DNA of 64,000 bases from Paralithodes platypus (Eukaryota; Arthropoda; Malacostraca; Decapoda; Lithodidae), in contig CM064571.1 in NCBI GenBank assembly GCA_032716605.1, forward strand, positions 17,477,862 through 17,541,861. The letters are read 5' to 3'. Positions 23,188-34,353 of the stretch are shown piece after piece. The notes beneath the pieces were generated by a model that did not search any database, was not told the DNA's origin, and saw nothing but the letters and a program-made list of their open reading frames with translations. Position 1 is the stretch's first letter. The number at the start of each line of letters is the position of its first letter. Both the position numbers and the translations under genes were made by a program.

Positions 23188-23227
<40 letters not shown>
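22849..23227. other. Spacer with poly-C and (CT)n tracts
   Basis: No gene seen. A C run at 23108-23122 leads into CA repeats, and (CT)n at about 23195-23226 directly abuts the CR1-2 element. Confidence 0.75.
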
Positions 23228-23230
<3 letters not shown>

Positions 23231-25797
23231 CACACTCTGGACACGACCTCTATGCTAACTTGCAAGAGAGTTCACTTTTTCAGTTTGTACAATCTCCGAC
23301 CCGTGGTAATAATGTGCTTGACCTTGTACTCACAACAAAAGAAGAATTAATAGAGAATTTGAATGTTGGTGATGAATTCAGTAACAGCGACCATCGAACG
23401 ATAACTTTCACTTTAAAGTTTACTAGTAACAAATCAAATAGCAGCATTGAGAAAGTCCCTAATTTCAAGAAAGCAAATTTTCATAAACTTAAATCAAAGC
23501 TTAAAGAAACTGACTGGAGCTTTCTGACTAACAATAACGACATAAATACATCTTGGGAGTGTTTCACAACCACTTACCTTAAGGCAGTGCAAGACTGCAT
23601 ACCATCGAAAATACGGCGTCCAGGTCATAATGATAACCCAAATGGTGGAATAAAGATATTTCAGACTGTCTGCTTGCTAAAAAAATTGCTAATGATAGAT
23701 TAAAATCCTCACAAAATGACGAAGAACGGGTGAAATTTGTAGAGCTACGACGCAAAGCCAAACAGTTAATTAAGCAAAGTAAAAAGACCCTGGAGTTACA
23801 TGTTGCGAATTAAAGTAAAACAAACCCGAAAGAATTCTATAGTTATATCAGAAAGAAAAAAGTAGTTACTTCAACTGTTGGACCGTTAGTCGATGAAAAT
23901 GGAGAATACACCAAAGACGAAGTACAAATGAGTAATGCCCTCAATACCTTCTTTGCATCAGTTTTTACAACCGAAGACCTCAGTGATATCCCTACACCAT
24001 CGCCGATTCAGATTGATAATTCAGATGTTCTAAGCAATATCACCATTACAGAGAGAGAAGTATTGAATTGTTTAGATAAACTCAAGGTAAATAAAACGCC
24101 TGGACCTGATACAATCTCGAATCCTAGAGTTCTAAAGGAAGCTAAGGATGAGCTCTCCAAACCACTGACATTGCTATTCAATGAATCCTTGCAGTCTGGG
24201 ACTATGCCTGATCAGTGGAAGCTAGCCAACGTAACACCGATATTCAAAAAAGGCAGCAAATCCCTACCCAGTAACTATCGTCCAATTAGCTTAACCTCAA
24301 TTGTATGTAAAATGCTAGAAACGGTCATAAGAGACAGACTCGTAAATCACTTAGAGGAAAATAACTACTTAAAGATACTCAACACGGCTTTCGTAAAAAA
24401 CGTTCCTGTTTAACAAACCTCTTAGACTTCTTCCACGATATCCTCAACCTCTACGATGAGAGTAAAGCTGTAGATATTATATACCTTGATTTTCAAAAGG
24501 CCTTTGACAAAGTTCCCCACAAACGTTTACTGCTAAAACTAAAAGCGCATGGAATACAAGACGGTGTGTTGAAATGGATAGAAAATTGGCTCAGCGACAG
24601 AAAGCAAAGAGTAGTCATAAACGGTAAGGCATCTAAATGGACCAATGTAAGTAGCGGGGTACCCCAGGGATCGGTACTAGGACCAATTCTCTTTCTAATT
24701 TACATCAACGACATAGATGAGGGTCTCACCTGTACAATCTCAAAATTTGCTGACGATACAAAAATTGCAAATAGCGTACTCTCAAAAAAACAAGTTGACG
24801 ATATGCAACACAATCTAGATAAATTGTCATGTTGGGCCCAAATTTGGCAAATGAGTTTCAATGCGGATAAATGTAAAGTACTACATATCGGATACCTAAA
24901 TGAGAAAGCAAACTATTCGATGAATGGCACTCAGCTTAAGAATGTAAACAGAGAAACCGATCTGGGAGTAACAATATCGAGTAACCTAAATCCGAGTCAA
25001 CAATGTTCAGAAGTTGTTAAGAAGGCAAAAAAAATCATTGGCTTTATAGGCAGCTCATTTGAGCATAAGTCCAAAGAAGTTATCCTAACCCTTTACAATT
25101 CCTTAGTCCGCCCTCTTCTGGAATACTGCGTTCAATCCTGGTGCCCTTATTACCAAAAAAATATAAACAAGCTAGAACGAGTTCAACGTAGAGTTACCAA
25201 AATGATACCTAGCCTAAAGAACAAACCATACGAAGAGCGTCTTAGAGAATTAAATCTATTTCCTTTAACCCAGCGCAGTTTAAGAGGTGACTTAATTCAA
25301 GTGTTCAAAATAATCAAAGGCATCGACAATATGAACTGTAGTAAGTACTTCACTATCGACCAATCTAATTACACGCGGTGAAACGGTTGCAAAATTATTG
25401 GTAAATCTTTTAACTCACACGAATCTAAGAATTTCTTCTTCAATCGAGTTGTCAACTTGTGGAATGGGCTTCCCCGAGACGTTATAGACTGCAGCACCGT
25501 TGATTCATTTAAACTCCGCTTAGACAATTATCTCGCATCAAACCCGCGACTGACTGCGTTTGTAAATGAATAACTTTATTTTATCCCCCCTCAGTTACTA
25601 ACCCATCTGTCCCCTACTAACTTCCTAATCCTGCCACGGACATTAGTTCCAGGGCAGTAGTTCCCTTTCCAATGTTCCCTTACCCACTCTAAACCACTGT
25701 TTGGACACTTGATCCTCAGTGTTTTGGAGGACAAGCAGCCTAGAAGAGTCACTAGACCTGTTGTTGCTTGATTTCCTTTGTACTCCTTTGTACTCTC
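23228..25797 (+). mobile_element. CR1-2 LINE copy A: endonuclease C-terminus, complete RT, 3' UTR
   Basis: This is the best LINE in the window. It opens inside the APE-type endonuclease (LDLVLTT at about 23317, then NSDHRTITF, the SDH signature, at 23385-23405). The RT follows: KTPGPDTISNPRVLKE, NYRPISLTS, YLDFQKAFDKVPH, SGVPQGSVLGP, the catalytic FADDTKI at about 24748, then LEYCVQSW. A C-terminal stretch ends in PRLTAFVNE near 25572. The 3' UTR ends in a duplicated CCTTTGTACT, with no poly-A, as in CR1 elements. Defects: a one-base deletion near 23650, a TAA at 23811-23813, a one-base deletion near 24371 (before QHGFRKKRSC) and a TGA at 25379-25381. The 5' end is truncated at a CT microsatellite. 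Inactive, but young enough to align almost throughout. Confidence 0.9.
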
Positions 25798-25818
25798 TCT
25801 CTCTCTCTCTCTCTCTCA
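25798..25818. repeat. (CT)n microsatellite between two LINEs
   Basis: A short CT run joins the CR1-2 3' end directly to the truncated start of CR1-1. Confidence 0.85.
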
Positions 25819-26850
25819 ATGGTGTTTCTTCTGAGTGGACTTCAGTCACTTCTGGAGTTCCACAGGGATCTGTCCTTGGCCCACTATTGTTTATCATATA
25901 GGCGTATGTCAATTACTGTACATCGATATTGGTCTGTTGAGTGTGATCTCCAAGTTTGCAGATGACATAAAGCTTGGAATGAATGTGAAAGACCCCAAAG
26001 GGGTTGAACAGCTCAGGATGGACCTCAACAGACTGGGTGAATGGTCAGAGACATGGCAGATGCCTCTAAACTTGGAAAAGTGCAAGGTGATGCATATCGG
26101 CCAAGCAAACCCCAATTCAGGCTATTCACTATTGGGAATGCCTCTTGAAGTGACTGACTTGGAAAAGGATTTGGGTGTTCTGATTAGCAGTGACCTAAAG
26201 TTTTCCAAGCAGTGCATTGAAGTAGAGAATGAAGCTCAGAAATTATTGGGCTATATTAAGAGGCAATTTAAGTATAGACATAAGGAAATAGTCCTCACAC
26301 TTTACAACGCTCTGATACGGCCTCTTCTGGAGTATGCTGTTCAATTCTGGTCTCCAGCACTCAGGAAAGATATAGAGCGGCTGGAAAGAGTACAAGCTAG
26401 AGCTACAAACCTTATTCCATCACTTAGAAGAATGAGCTATGAGGACCGGTTGAGAGTTCTTGATCTCTTCCCGTTGGAGACACGCAGACTACAAGGTCAG
26501 CTCATTGAAGTTTTTAAAATACTTAATGGGTTTGATAATGTGGATTATAGCAAAGTGTTTAGCCTCAATATGAATACAACACGCAACTATGGCTGGAAAT
26601 TAGAATTGAAAAGGTTTAGCACTAGTATTTGTGGAAACTTTTTCACATTTAAGATCTGTTCTACCTGGAACAAACTTCCCTCCGAAGTTGTAAACAGTTC
26701 TTCAGTAGAGCAGTTCAAGAAGAGAGTAGATATTATTTTGCACTCTCTGTAAAGAGTGTAGTGCACTAAAGTCTCTCTCTCCTTCCACTTCGAGTATCTC
26801 CTCGAAATGGACAGGAAGGTCTGAGGTACTAACTATTCCATGTAACTCCT
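25819..26850 (+). mobile_element. CR1-1 LINE copy C, RT C-terminal half and 3' UTR
   Basis: It begins abruptly at NGVSSEW, continues SGVPQGSVLGPLLFII, then has a small insertion and frameshift at about 25900. The rest is open from there to the TAA at 26750-26752. Visible blocks: SVISKFADDIKLG (catalytic FADD near 25957), GEWSETWQMPLNLEKCKVMH, LEYAVQFWSPAL, ERVQARATNLIPSL, and a TWNKLPSEVVN end typical of the CR1/jockey C-terminus. The 3' UTR ends near TAACTCCTTGTAACT, then CT repeats. No protein upstream of NGV is present, so the copy is dead. It is the reference used here to recognise the other CR1-1 fragments. Confidence 0.9.
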
Positions 26851-26916
26851 TGTAACTCTCTCTCTCAGCATATAACCCTCCCCTATAATAATAGTTCTCT
26901 CACTTCCCCTCTGCAT

Positions 26917-26917
26917 G

Positions 26918-26968
<51 letters not shown>
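26917..26968. repeat. (CT)n microsatellite
   Basis: Pure CT run of about 50 bp. Confidence 0.9.
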
Positions 26969-26973
<5 letters not shown>

Positions 26974-27084
26974 AACACGCACCCATGGTTGAAGGAGAAG
27001 GTAAAGAAGTTTTAAAAGCACAACATAAATACGAACACTTTTTACAGATATATATTTTGTATGATAATATATACGTATCAGAGT

Positions 27085-27409
27085 AGAAAACTAATTATTA
27101 AAACTGGTAGACCTCCATCAAGCTTAGAAAAGCACCCCCTGGATCCCCCTTCAAGATAAATTTGTAAATTTTTCGGTAGAAAAATGTCCCTGCCGAAGGC
27201 CGATTCCTCTTTAAATTGCAGGCTCGCTATCCCTCGCCAGGAAAAAATCGACACCTAAATGGCTTGAAAGGTCTTAAAATTGACAACGAAATGGGGCGAA
27301 AGGTGTTAAAATCGCCAAACTAATGGGCCGAACGTCTTAAAACCTCAAAATTAGTGGGGCTAAACATGAGGGAGAAGGGGGTCCAGAAAAACGGTCTGCC
27401 TCCCCTTAA
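27085..27409 (+). mobile_element. G1 MITE
   Basis: Blocks in order: ACCTCCATCAAGCTTAGAAA, AATTTGTAAATTTTTCGGTA, GCTCGCTATCCCTCGCCAGG, ACGTCTTAAAACCTC, CTCCCCTTAA. The right end closes in TTAA at 27406-27409; the left end is truncated. Confidence 0.8.
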
Positions 27410-27449
27410 CTGGATATTTGCCACGAATTGCAAAACCGAGCCGCCCAAA

Positions 27450-27545
27450 CGCTTGACATCTACCAATGACCCTGCCTGGGGTCGAACTGCCGATCCTTCG
27501 ATCAGCAGCCAGACGCGCTATCGACCATGCCACGACCCATGACAT
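27450..27545 (-). mobile_element. SINE-3 head (tRNA-like)
   Basis: The minus strand reads GTGGCATGGTCGATAGCGCG (A-box region), then GCTGATCGAAGG, then GCAGTTCGACCCC (B-box region). The same head occurs on the plus strand at 61905-62000. The acceptor arm does not pair, so it is a SINE rather than a tRNA gene. Confidence 0.65.
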
Positions 27546-27705
27546 TAGGTTTGGGAATTTACAGCCCATTTGCTTTAACCCTTTTTTATTAATGGATGTT
27601 AGGGGTTACGATTTCTGGCCTACCTATAATGTTATACCCATGTTTCATTATGTAAATAATAGGGGGGGGGGGCAGCAAGAGACGTGTGCCGTGGGATATA
27701 GGTTA

Positions 27706-27915
27706 TAGTCTATTCGCTGTAAGTAGGCGAGAAATCATGACCTCTATCCTATGTAACTCAAAAAGGGCTAGAGCGAATTGGCTGTAAATTACCACGTCTA
27801 TTCCTTGACTGACTCTTCCCAAATGGTAGAAATATTAGCTCGATCACTCTAGTCGTTTTTTTACTTAGAGAGGATAGAGGTCATGATTTCTCGCCTACTT
27901 ACAGCGAATAGACTA
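27706..27915. mobile_element. T1 MITE
   Basis: TAGTCTATTCGCTGTAAGTA at the left and its complement at 27896-27915, with TA on both sides. Inverted arms carry AAATCATGACCTCTATCC. Confidence 0.85.
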
Positions 27916-27917
27916 TA

Positions 27918-28130
27918 GCACACTTGGTTCACAGCCAAGAGGATTGGGGTCTGATTCCTACCTCGGGAAGAGACATTTGGGCAAGTCTCCTTACACCCTA
28001 TGTCTCTATTATGTCTAGTAGTATAAATAGGAACCTGGTATAAGGGGACTGTTGTGAAGTCCCCTCTGGCGTTGGCTGTCTGGTACTACTGTAGTTGGAA
28101 GGGTACCGTCCAGGTTACCCCAGTGATCAA
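27918..28130 (+). mobile_element. SINE-4 (tRNA-like head, body with AAGTCTCCTTACACC)
   Basis: A tRNA-like head (ACTTGGTTCACAGCCAAGAG, degenerate B box GGTCTGATTCC) is followed by GGGCAAGTCTCCTTACACC and GGAACCTGGTATAAGGGGAC. The last block recurs at 62708-62737. An internal tandem of GGAAGGGTACCGTCCAGGTT lies at 28096 and 28151. Confidence 0.55.
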
Positions 28131-28426
28131 GCCCAATATTCTGGTACTAGTTGGAAGGGTACCGTCCAGGTTACCCAGATGTCGCCAATGGGGGTGACGT
28201 GAGGTATTTTCCCAAGATCTAAATCATTGCATAGTCCTAATATACTGAACAAGCTTTATGACCTTGGTGTTCTTGTCTCAGATGCAGTTTGATGCAGTCT
28301 GTAACGCCGAGCACTTTGATTAACAGGTCTAGGGCGTGCTCTTGTTACATAAACTTAACTGGACACAGCCATTAAGGGAGCTCAGACGGTATTGTGCAGC
28401 ATAATTTACTGATTCGGTTCAATGAT

Positions 28427-28754
28427 TTAAGGAGGGGGTTTAGTTTGCTCTCTAAAACTCTATCAAACTTAAACAAAAAAAACACCCACAAGACCCTTCG
28501 ATATAAATTTGTACATTTTTCGGTAGAAAAATATCCCGGCCGAAGGCCGATTCCTCTTCAAATACAGGCTCGCTATCGCTCGCCAGGGAAAAAACGACAC
28601 CTAAATGGCACGAAAGGTCTTAATATTGGCAAAGAAATGAGGCAAAAGGTCTGAAAACGCCAAACTAATGGGGCGAATGTCTTGAAATCTCATAACTAAT
28701 AGGGCTAAACATGAGGGAGGAGGAGGACTCGAAAAACCAACTGCCTCCCCTTAA
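28427..28754 (+). mobile_element. G1 MITE
   Basis: TTAAGGAGGGGG at the left and CTGCCTCCCCTTAA at the right, with the CCGGCCGAAGGCCG palindrome and the GCTCGCTATCGCTCGCCAGG core between. Confidence 0.8.
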
Positions 28755-29104
28755 AGAGGACTTGCGATAGAAATGTCTGTGGCTCAGTAGAACTCAAGGT
28801 TAAATCTGACTGCTTGTCTCACCTTTCCTGTATTCATTTCATGTCATAATACAGTCATGGCAATCATTATCCAAGCTAAGAAAATTGAAGACGATATATA
28901 TTAATTTATTCACAATGGCATTTGACTACTAAAATAGTTTAGAAGGATCAACGCCTTTATATGAAAGTATACCAATTTCTTGCATGGAAAAAACTATCTT
29001 TGTGCATTGAATGTGGAATGGTTTAGTGGATAATAGAAACTACTTGGTGGTTGTTCTGCCATGACCACTGTGCGCATATTGGATAAGGACAGAATACCAA
29101 GATG
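28755..29104. other. No gene or repeat recognised
   Basis: AT-rich sequence without long ORF, boxes or inverted ends. Confidence 0.55.
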
Positions 29105-29322
29105 GTAACCCTTTCTGTACCGGCGACGCTATTTTAATTTTATTCTAGCTATATTTAGAGGATTGTGTGCAGTTTAGGAAGGATCTGTGGTAGTAAAAAT
29201 GGCAAGTGAGGTATTTCGAAGCCTGTTAATTGCTGGAGGTCCTTTTGAAACTGAATAAAATCATCTAACAGTAGCCAGAATAATGTAAAAAAGAAGACGT
29301 TGCAGGTACAGAAGGGGTTTAG
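29105..29322. mobile_element. P1 MITE
   Basis: TAACCCTTTCTGTACCGGCG at the left and GCAGGTACAGAAGGGGTTTA at the right; TTAA decayed. Confidence 0.75.
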
Positions 29323-29599
29323 AAACAGGAAACCAAGTACAGCTGGTTCTGTATCTGGTAAAAGATCGACCACCGAGACAAAAAAATAAAAAATAAATAC
29401 ATAAAAATACAAAAAGCCGAATGTAGAAACTCAGTAAACCCCAGCGATTCTTCTAGAGCCAACCTTTTAACTGGATATTTCCGGGAGATATAAGACATCG
29501 ATAATGATGGATGAACAGGTATGTACTATGCGAAGCCCTGCATATAGATCTGATGTAACAGAGAACTGGTATGCAAGGCTTATGAGATCTATCTATCTA

Positions 29600-29790
29600 T
29601 ATACTCAGGCCCAATCCCCACTGTTCCTATATTAAATTTATTTTATTTTATTTTATTTTGTTTTTATTTTTTTGGGGGGTGGCCGACTTAAGACAGAGCA
29701 AGAACAGGGACAACACAAAACACAACAGAAAACAACGAACACACAAACACAAAACACCATCTTTTTATGAGATACCAGTAATAATTCTCC
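29600..29790 (+). repeat. Dispersed repeat D3 (GACAGAGCAAGAACAGGGAC)
   Basis: A T-rich left part and a right part GGCCGACTTAAGACAGAGCA followed by AACACAAAACACAAC. Related copies: 31160-31350, 35745-35815, 42255-42420, 44455-44735, and inverted at 37395-37625. Class unknown. Confidence 0.65.
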
Positions 29791-30038
29791 AATGTAGCTA
29801 ACACGCCCGCATACTCTCACTCACACTCTCACGCACAAATTCTCCCTCTCTCTCTCTCACTCTCTTTGTCTCCCCTCCCCCCACTGAATTATTAGACAGC
29901 AGTGGGAGACAGCAACAGGTCTCTCCAGGCACTGCGCAATTGTCAAGCACTTTTACACAAACACACGCCACCACATTAGGCATTATATACCGTAAAATAC
30001 CGTACAATCGCGAACAGTAATTTTGGCTATTATATTCA

Positions 30039-30578
30039 AAGGAGTTCAAAGGAGTACAAAGGAAATCAAGCAACAACAGGTCTAGTGACCCCTCTAGGCT
30101 GCTTGTCCTCCAATACACTGAGGATCAGGTGTCCAAACAGTGGTTTAGAGTGGGTAAGGGAACATTGGAAAGGGAACTACTGCCCTGGAACTAATGTCTG
30201 TGGCAGGATTAGGAAGTTAATAGGGGACAGATGGGTTAGTAACATAACAGTTACAGTATAAGTGATATTTCGTATATCTGGGAAAAAGAGAGTAACGTCT
30301 TAGTAATATACAGTATATACACAATAATCCTTGATGAATTTGAGGGGGGAATAAAATAAAGTGATTAATTTACAAACGCAGTCAGTCGCGGTTTTGATGC
30401 AAGATAATTGTCTAGGCGAAGTTTAAAAGAATCAACGATGTTGCAGTCTATAACGTCTCGGGGAAGCCCATTCCACAAGTTGACAACTCGATTGAAGAAG
30501 AAATTCATAGATTCATGTGAGTTAAAATATGTACCAATAATTTTGCAACCGTTATTCGACGTAATCAAGGGCTGAAAT
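30039..30578 (-). mobile_element. CR1-2 LINE, 3' terminal copy
   Basis: The minus strand gives NGCKIIGTYFNSHESMNFFF, VVNLWNGLPRDVIDC, and PRLTAFVN near 30370, then the CR1-2 3' UTR with some added sequence. It ends in the GTACAAAGGA repeats (plus orientation) at 30039-30062. 5' truncated at about 30578. Confidence 0.85.
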
Positions 30579-30618
30579 TAATCTCCTTGTTAGATATTCA
30601 GTTGATAATTACCTTTCG

Positions 30619-30619
30619 G

Positions 30620-30652
<33 letters not shown>

Positions 30653-31079
30653 CAAATGTACCCATCAAACCATAACAAAGTAAACCATAGACAAATCAAA
30701 CCCAACTTGAGGGGACATGGACCGGTTTTCTGGACCACTTTCTCCCTCATGTTTAGCCCCATTATTTGTTTAGATGTTAAGATGTTTTCCCCATTAGTTA
30801 GTAGATTATAAGACTTTTCGCCCAATTTTTTCGTCAATATTTAGATCTTTCATGCTATTTAAGTGTCGATATTTTTCCCTGGCGAACGATAGTGAGCCTG
30901 TAATGTTGGAAGAACCGGCCTTCGGCCGGCACATTTTTCTACCGAAAAATTTACAAATTATTCTAGAAGGGGGATCTAATGGATGTTTTTTTTTTAATTT
31001 GATGGAGGTCTAGGGAGAAAACTAGAAAAATATTGAATACATGCAAAAATCGCCAAAAAAGTGAACCATACCCACTTAA
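30619..31079 (-). mobile_element. Poly-T tract and G1 MITE
   Basis: A 33-bp T run at 30619-30652 precedes G1 in the minus orientation (GGCGAACGATAGTGAGCC, CCGGCCTTCGGCCGG). The right end is at TTAA 31076-31079. Confidence 0.7.
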
Positions 31080-31104
31080 ACCGATCTTTCTCCAAACTGG
31101 TTTA

Positions 31105-31126
31105 CTCAATAACCTAACCTAACCCT
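31105..31126 (-). repeat. Short TTAGG-type tract
   Basis: AACCTAACCTAACCCTACCC is the complement of degenerate (TTAGG)n, the common arthropod telomere motif. Only about four units; interstitial. Confidence 0.5.
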
Positions 31127-31159
31127 ACCCAAACCAATCCAATCAAACTTATATGTATA

Positions 31160-31350
31160 TATTTTGTGGCCGACTCGAGACAGAGCTCGAACAGAAGCAA
31201 CAAAATAATATAATATACCGGTACATATTCACATTAGTAGTAAAAAAAAAAAAAAAACAAAAAAAACATCTAGGTCGTCCAGGAGAAGACCCAGAGACCA
31301 AGGCTTACCAAACTCGGCTATTACCAAGAGTTTGTAGCGAAATATGTTAG
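31160..31350 (+). repeat. Dispersed repeat D3
   Basis: GGCCGACTCGAGACAGAGCT, then ATCTAGGTCGTCCAGGAGAA. Same family as 29600-29790. Confidence 0.6.
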
Positions 31351-31400
31351 TATTTATGAAAACTTGGACGTAGAGACATAGGGCCTATCACATTTTTCTA

Positions 31401-31740
31401 TTAAGGGGAGACTGACCGCTTGTTTGGTCTATTATTTAATTTATTCATATATTTATTTATTTTTAGTTTCCTCCCTAGACCTCCATCAAGCTTAGAAAAA
31501 CACCCCCTAGACCCCCCTTCAAGATAAATTTTTACATTTTTCGGTAGAAAAATATCCCGGCCAAAGGCCGGTTTCTCTTAAAATTGCAGGCTCGCTATCG
31601 CTCGCCAGGAAATAATTGGCACCTAAATGGCACGAAAAGTCTTAAAATTAACAACGAAATGGGGCGAAAGGTGTTAAAATCGCCAAACTAATGAACCGAA
31701 CGTCTTATAATCTCAAAACTAGTGGGGTTAAACATTAGCT
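31401..31740 (+). mobile_element. G1 MITE, right end lost
   Basis: TTAAGGGGAGACTGACCG at the left; palindromic CCGGCCAAAGGCCGG and core GGCTCGCTATCGCTCGCCAG inside; stops at GGGTTAAACATTAG. Confidence 0.8.
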
Positions 31741-31753
31741 GGAGATAAGCAAA

Positions 31754-31945
31754 CTATACCTCACCCTAACCTCACCTAATCAAACCGTTACCTCACCTAA
31801 TCAAACCGTTACCTAACCTAATCAAACCGTTACCTCACCTAATCAAACCGTTACTTAACCTAATCAAACCGTTACTTAACCTAATCAAACCCTAACCTCA
31901 CCTAATCAAAACCTAACCTCACCTAATCAAACCGTTACCTCACCT
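31754..31945 (+). repeat. 21-bp minisatellite
   Basis: About eight units of CCTAATCAAACCGTTACCTC plus one base, some with TTAACC in place of CTCACC. It may have grown from a CCTAA-type tract. Confidence 0.85.
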
Positions 31946-32099
31946 TCTTCTCTGCTTCTATTGAACTTGTCCCAGATTCTTGCGATTCCCCAGGACTGTC
32001 CTTTGCATCGGCGGCGCTAGCTCAGAGTATGTTAGTCAGAGGGAAAGTCAGAGTAGGAGGAAAGTCGTAGGAACAGTGGTCTACGGTACTAAACCTCAG

Positions 32100-32770
32100 G
32101 TCAGGTGAAGGTATTGAGGGATAAGCCTTTACAACAGCACCTCGTAGCTACTTTCTACTGTTCCTATTTTCTGAAGAGTAGAGAGGCGAGAAGGGGTGTT
32201 GGAAAGAGAGGAAGCTGTTGGAGTAGCTGTGTTATGTTAAGTTTCTGAAAAGTGTAGAGAGGGGAGAAGGGGTGTTGGAAAGAGAGGAAGCTGTTGCAGT
32301 AGCTGTGTTATGTTAAGTTTCTGAAAAGTAGAGAGGGGAGAAGGGGTGTTGGAAAGAGAGGAAGCTGTTGCAGTAGCTGTGTTATGTTAAGTTTCTGAAG
32401 AGTGTAGAGAGGGGAGAAGGGGTGTTGGAAAGAGAGGAAGCTGTTGCAGAAGCTGTGTTATGTTTAAGTTTCTGAAGAGTGTAGAGAGGGGAGAAGGGGT
32501 GTTGGAAAGAGAGGAAGCTGTTGCAGAAGCTGTGTTATGTTTAAGTTTCTGAAGAGTGTAGAGAGGGGAGAAGGGGTGTTGGAAAGAGAGGAAGCTGTTG
32601 CAGTAGCTGTGTTATATTTTAAGTTTCTGAAGAGTGTAGAAAGGGGAGAAGGGGTGTTGGAAAGAGAGGAAGCTGTTGGAGTAGCTGTGTTAATTTCTGA
32701 AAAGTGTAGAGAGGGGAGAAGGGGTGTTGGAAAGAGAGGAAGCTGTTAGAGTGGCTTTGTTATATTATGT
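32100..32770 (+). repeat. 77-bp minisatellite from dispersed repeat D2
   Basis: About eight tandem units, each with GAGAAGGGGTGTTGGAAAGA and GAAGCTGTTGCAG, period about 77 bp with shorter variants. The left flank (GGTGAAGGTATTGAGGGATA at 32105) is the normal left part of D2 as seen at 8215, showing the array grew inside one D2 copy. Confidence 0.85.
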
Positions 32771-33000
32771 CCCTATCTCCCCAAACCCTACACTACCCAT
32801 TCCAATAAACCCCACCGAGCCTCTGAATGACCGGAAGAGGGACCGGGAAGTGGTTAATGATTGCAATTATGCCGGAAAATATGCGATTGTTGTTTGCCCC
32901 TCCCTGACGTCATTAAAAATACTCCACCCATACATAGCCTACTGTATACCTGCAACACCCCATTTCATCCTCTCCTTTGAGGGGGAAGGGTATATTGTTT

Positions 33001-33337
33001 AGTCGATTAGTTCACAAATAAATTATTTTCTTAGTTTTGTTTCCTCCCAAGACCTCCATCAAACTTAAAAAAACATCCATTGTAGATTAATTTGTACATA
33101 TTTCGGTAAAAAAAATCCCGGCCGAAGGCCGGTTCCTCTTATAATTACAGGCTCGCTATCGCTCGCCAGGAAAAAATCGACACCTAATTGGCACGATAGG
33201 TCTTAAAGTTTATAACAAAATTGGAAGAAAGGTCTTAAAATCGCCAAACAAATGGGCCGAACGTCTAAAAATCTAAAAAATAATGGGACTAAACACGAGG
33301 GAGAAAGGGGACCATAAAAACGACCGTCTCCCCTTAA
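33001..33337 (+). mobile_element. G1 MITE
   Basis: GACCTCCATCAAACTTAAAA, CCGGCCGAAGGCCGG, GGCTCGCTATCGCTCGCCAG, and CGTCTCCCCTTAA at the right end. Confidence 0.8.
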
Positions 33338-33370
33338 AAGTGTATTGCTATGAAGGGGTTACACACATGA

Positions 33371-33608
33371 AATTGATCACTTGCAAGTTTCGTTCTATAA
33401 GGAAGTTGGAGCCGTAGACATCGATATTTAGCAGAATTGCCAGCTATAATACGGTTGTAGTTCATTTATATATACCGGTACATAAAATCCAATTCTACAT
33501 ACGGTACTCTTTAGCCATCCGAAACCTACGTTATTGTTGCATTTCTGTTTACTATCGATATCTACAGCTCCAACTTCCTTATAGCCTGAAACTCGAAAGT
33601 GGTCAATT
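33371..33608. mobile_element. C1 MITE
   Basis: Inverted ends of ~65 bp: TTGATCACTTGCAAGTTTCG with TATAAGGAAGTTGGAGC at the left, GCTCCAACTTCCTTATAGCC and GAAAGTGGTCAA at the right. Other copies: 45129-45352, and 37318-37775 (interrupted). Confidence 0.8.
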
Positions 33609-33619
33609 TTCTACCTTTA

Positions 33620-33805
33620 TCGGCCTTTAGCCTTCGGCCGGGACATTTTTATACCGAAAAATGTACACATTTATATCGAAAGGGGTCTTGAGGGTGTTTT
33701 TTTAAGTTTGATAGAGGTTTAGAGAGCAAACTAAACCCCCTCCTTAAACCATTGAGCCGAACCAGTAAACTATGCTGCACAATACCGTCTGAGCTCCCTT
33801 AAAAG
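33620..33805 (-). repeat. Inverted duplicate of the G1 left half and flank at 28378-28545
   Basis: It carries the G1 left part (minus orientation) and then the same non-G1 flank, GCAGCATAATTTACTGATTC-like on the minus strand. The shared flank means a genomic segment, not just a MITE, was copied. Confidence 0.7.
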
Positions 33806-34006
33806 TGTATTGCTATGAAGGGGATACACACATGACATTTGATACAGCTACCGTGGGTGGGTGGCAAGGCATCGCTTACGGTACATCAAAGTGTTGAACA
33901 CCCCTTCTTATCTCGGTTAGTTATCTATAGCACCTGATGGGCTTCTCGGAACTTAGTATATGCATCACGGGGTAGAGAGAGAGAATAGGGAAGCCACACT
34001 CTAAAC

Positions 34007-34196
34007 AAGAAGAAGAAGAAGAAGAAGAAGAAGAAGAAGAAGAAAGAAGAAGAAGAAGAAGAAGAAAGAAGAAGAAGAAGAAGAAGAAGAAGAAGAAGAA
34101 GAAGAAGAAGAAGAAGAAGAAGAAGAAGAAAGAAGAAGAAGAAGAAGAAGAAGAAGAAGAAGAAGAAGAAGAAGAAGAAGAAGAAGAAGAAGAACT
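34007..34196 (+). repeat. (GAA)n trinucleotide tract, ~190 bp
   Basis: Nearly pure AAG/GAA with five or so single-base interruptions. Poly-Ser, poly-Leu and poly-Phe frames here are artefacts of the repeat. Confidence 0.95.
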
Positions 34197-34353
34197 AAGA
34201 AGAAACAAATCGGAAATAAGACGAACAAAATGATCAGAAGAAAAAATGCTGATGCTGATGAAGTAGTAATAATATTAAAAAGAAGAAGAAGGGTGGGCCA
34301 GCTCTTATTTACGGTATCGGTAGTACACTTTCGGACACATACATCGTGGCCAT

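Noticed and set aside
23092..23227. Upstream extension of the CR1-2 reading frame
   Set aside because: The frame is open only because poly-C, CA and CT repeats lack stops; LINE homology begins at about 23228.
31105..31126. Chromosome end
   Set aside because: Only a few degenerate TTAGG-type units, interstitial and flanked by ordinary repeats on both sides.
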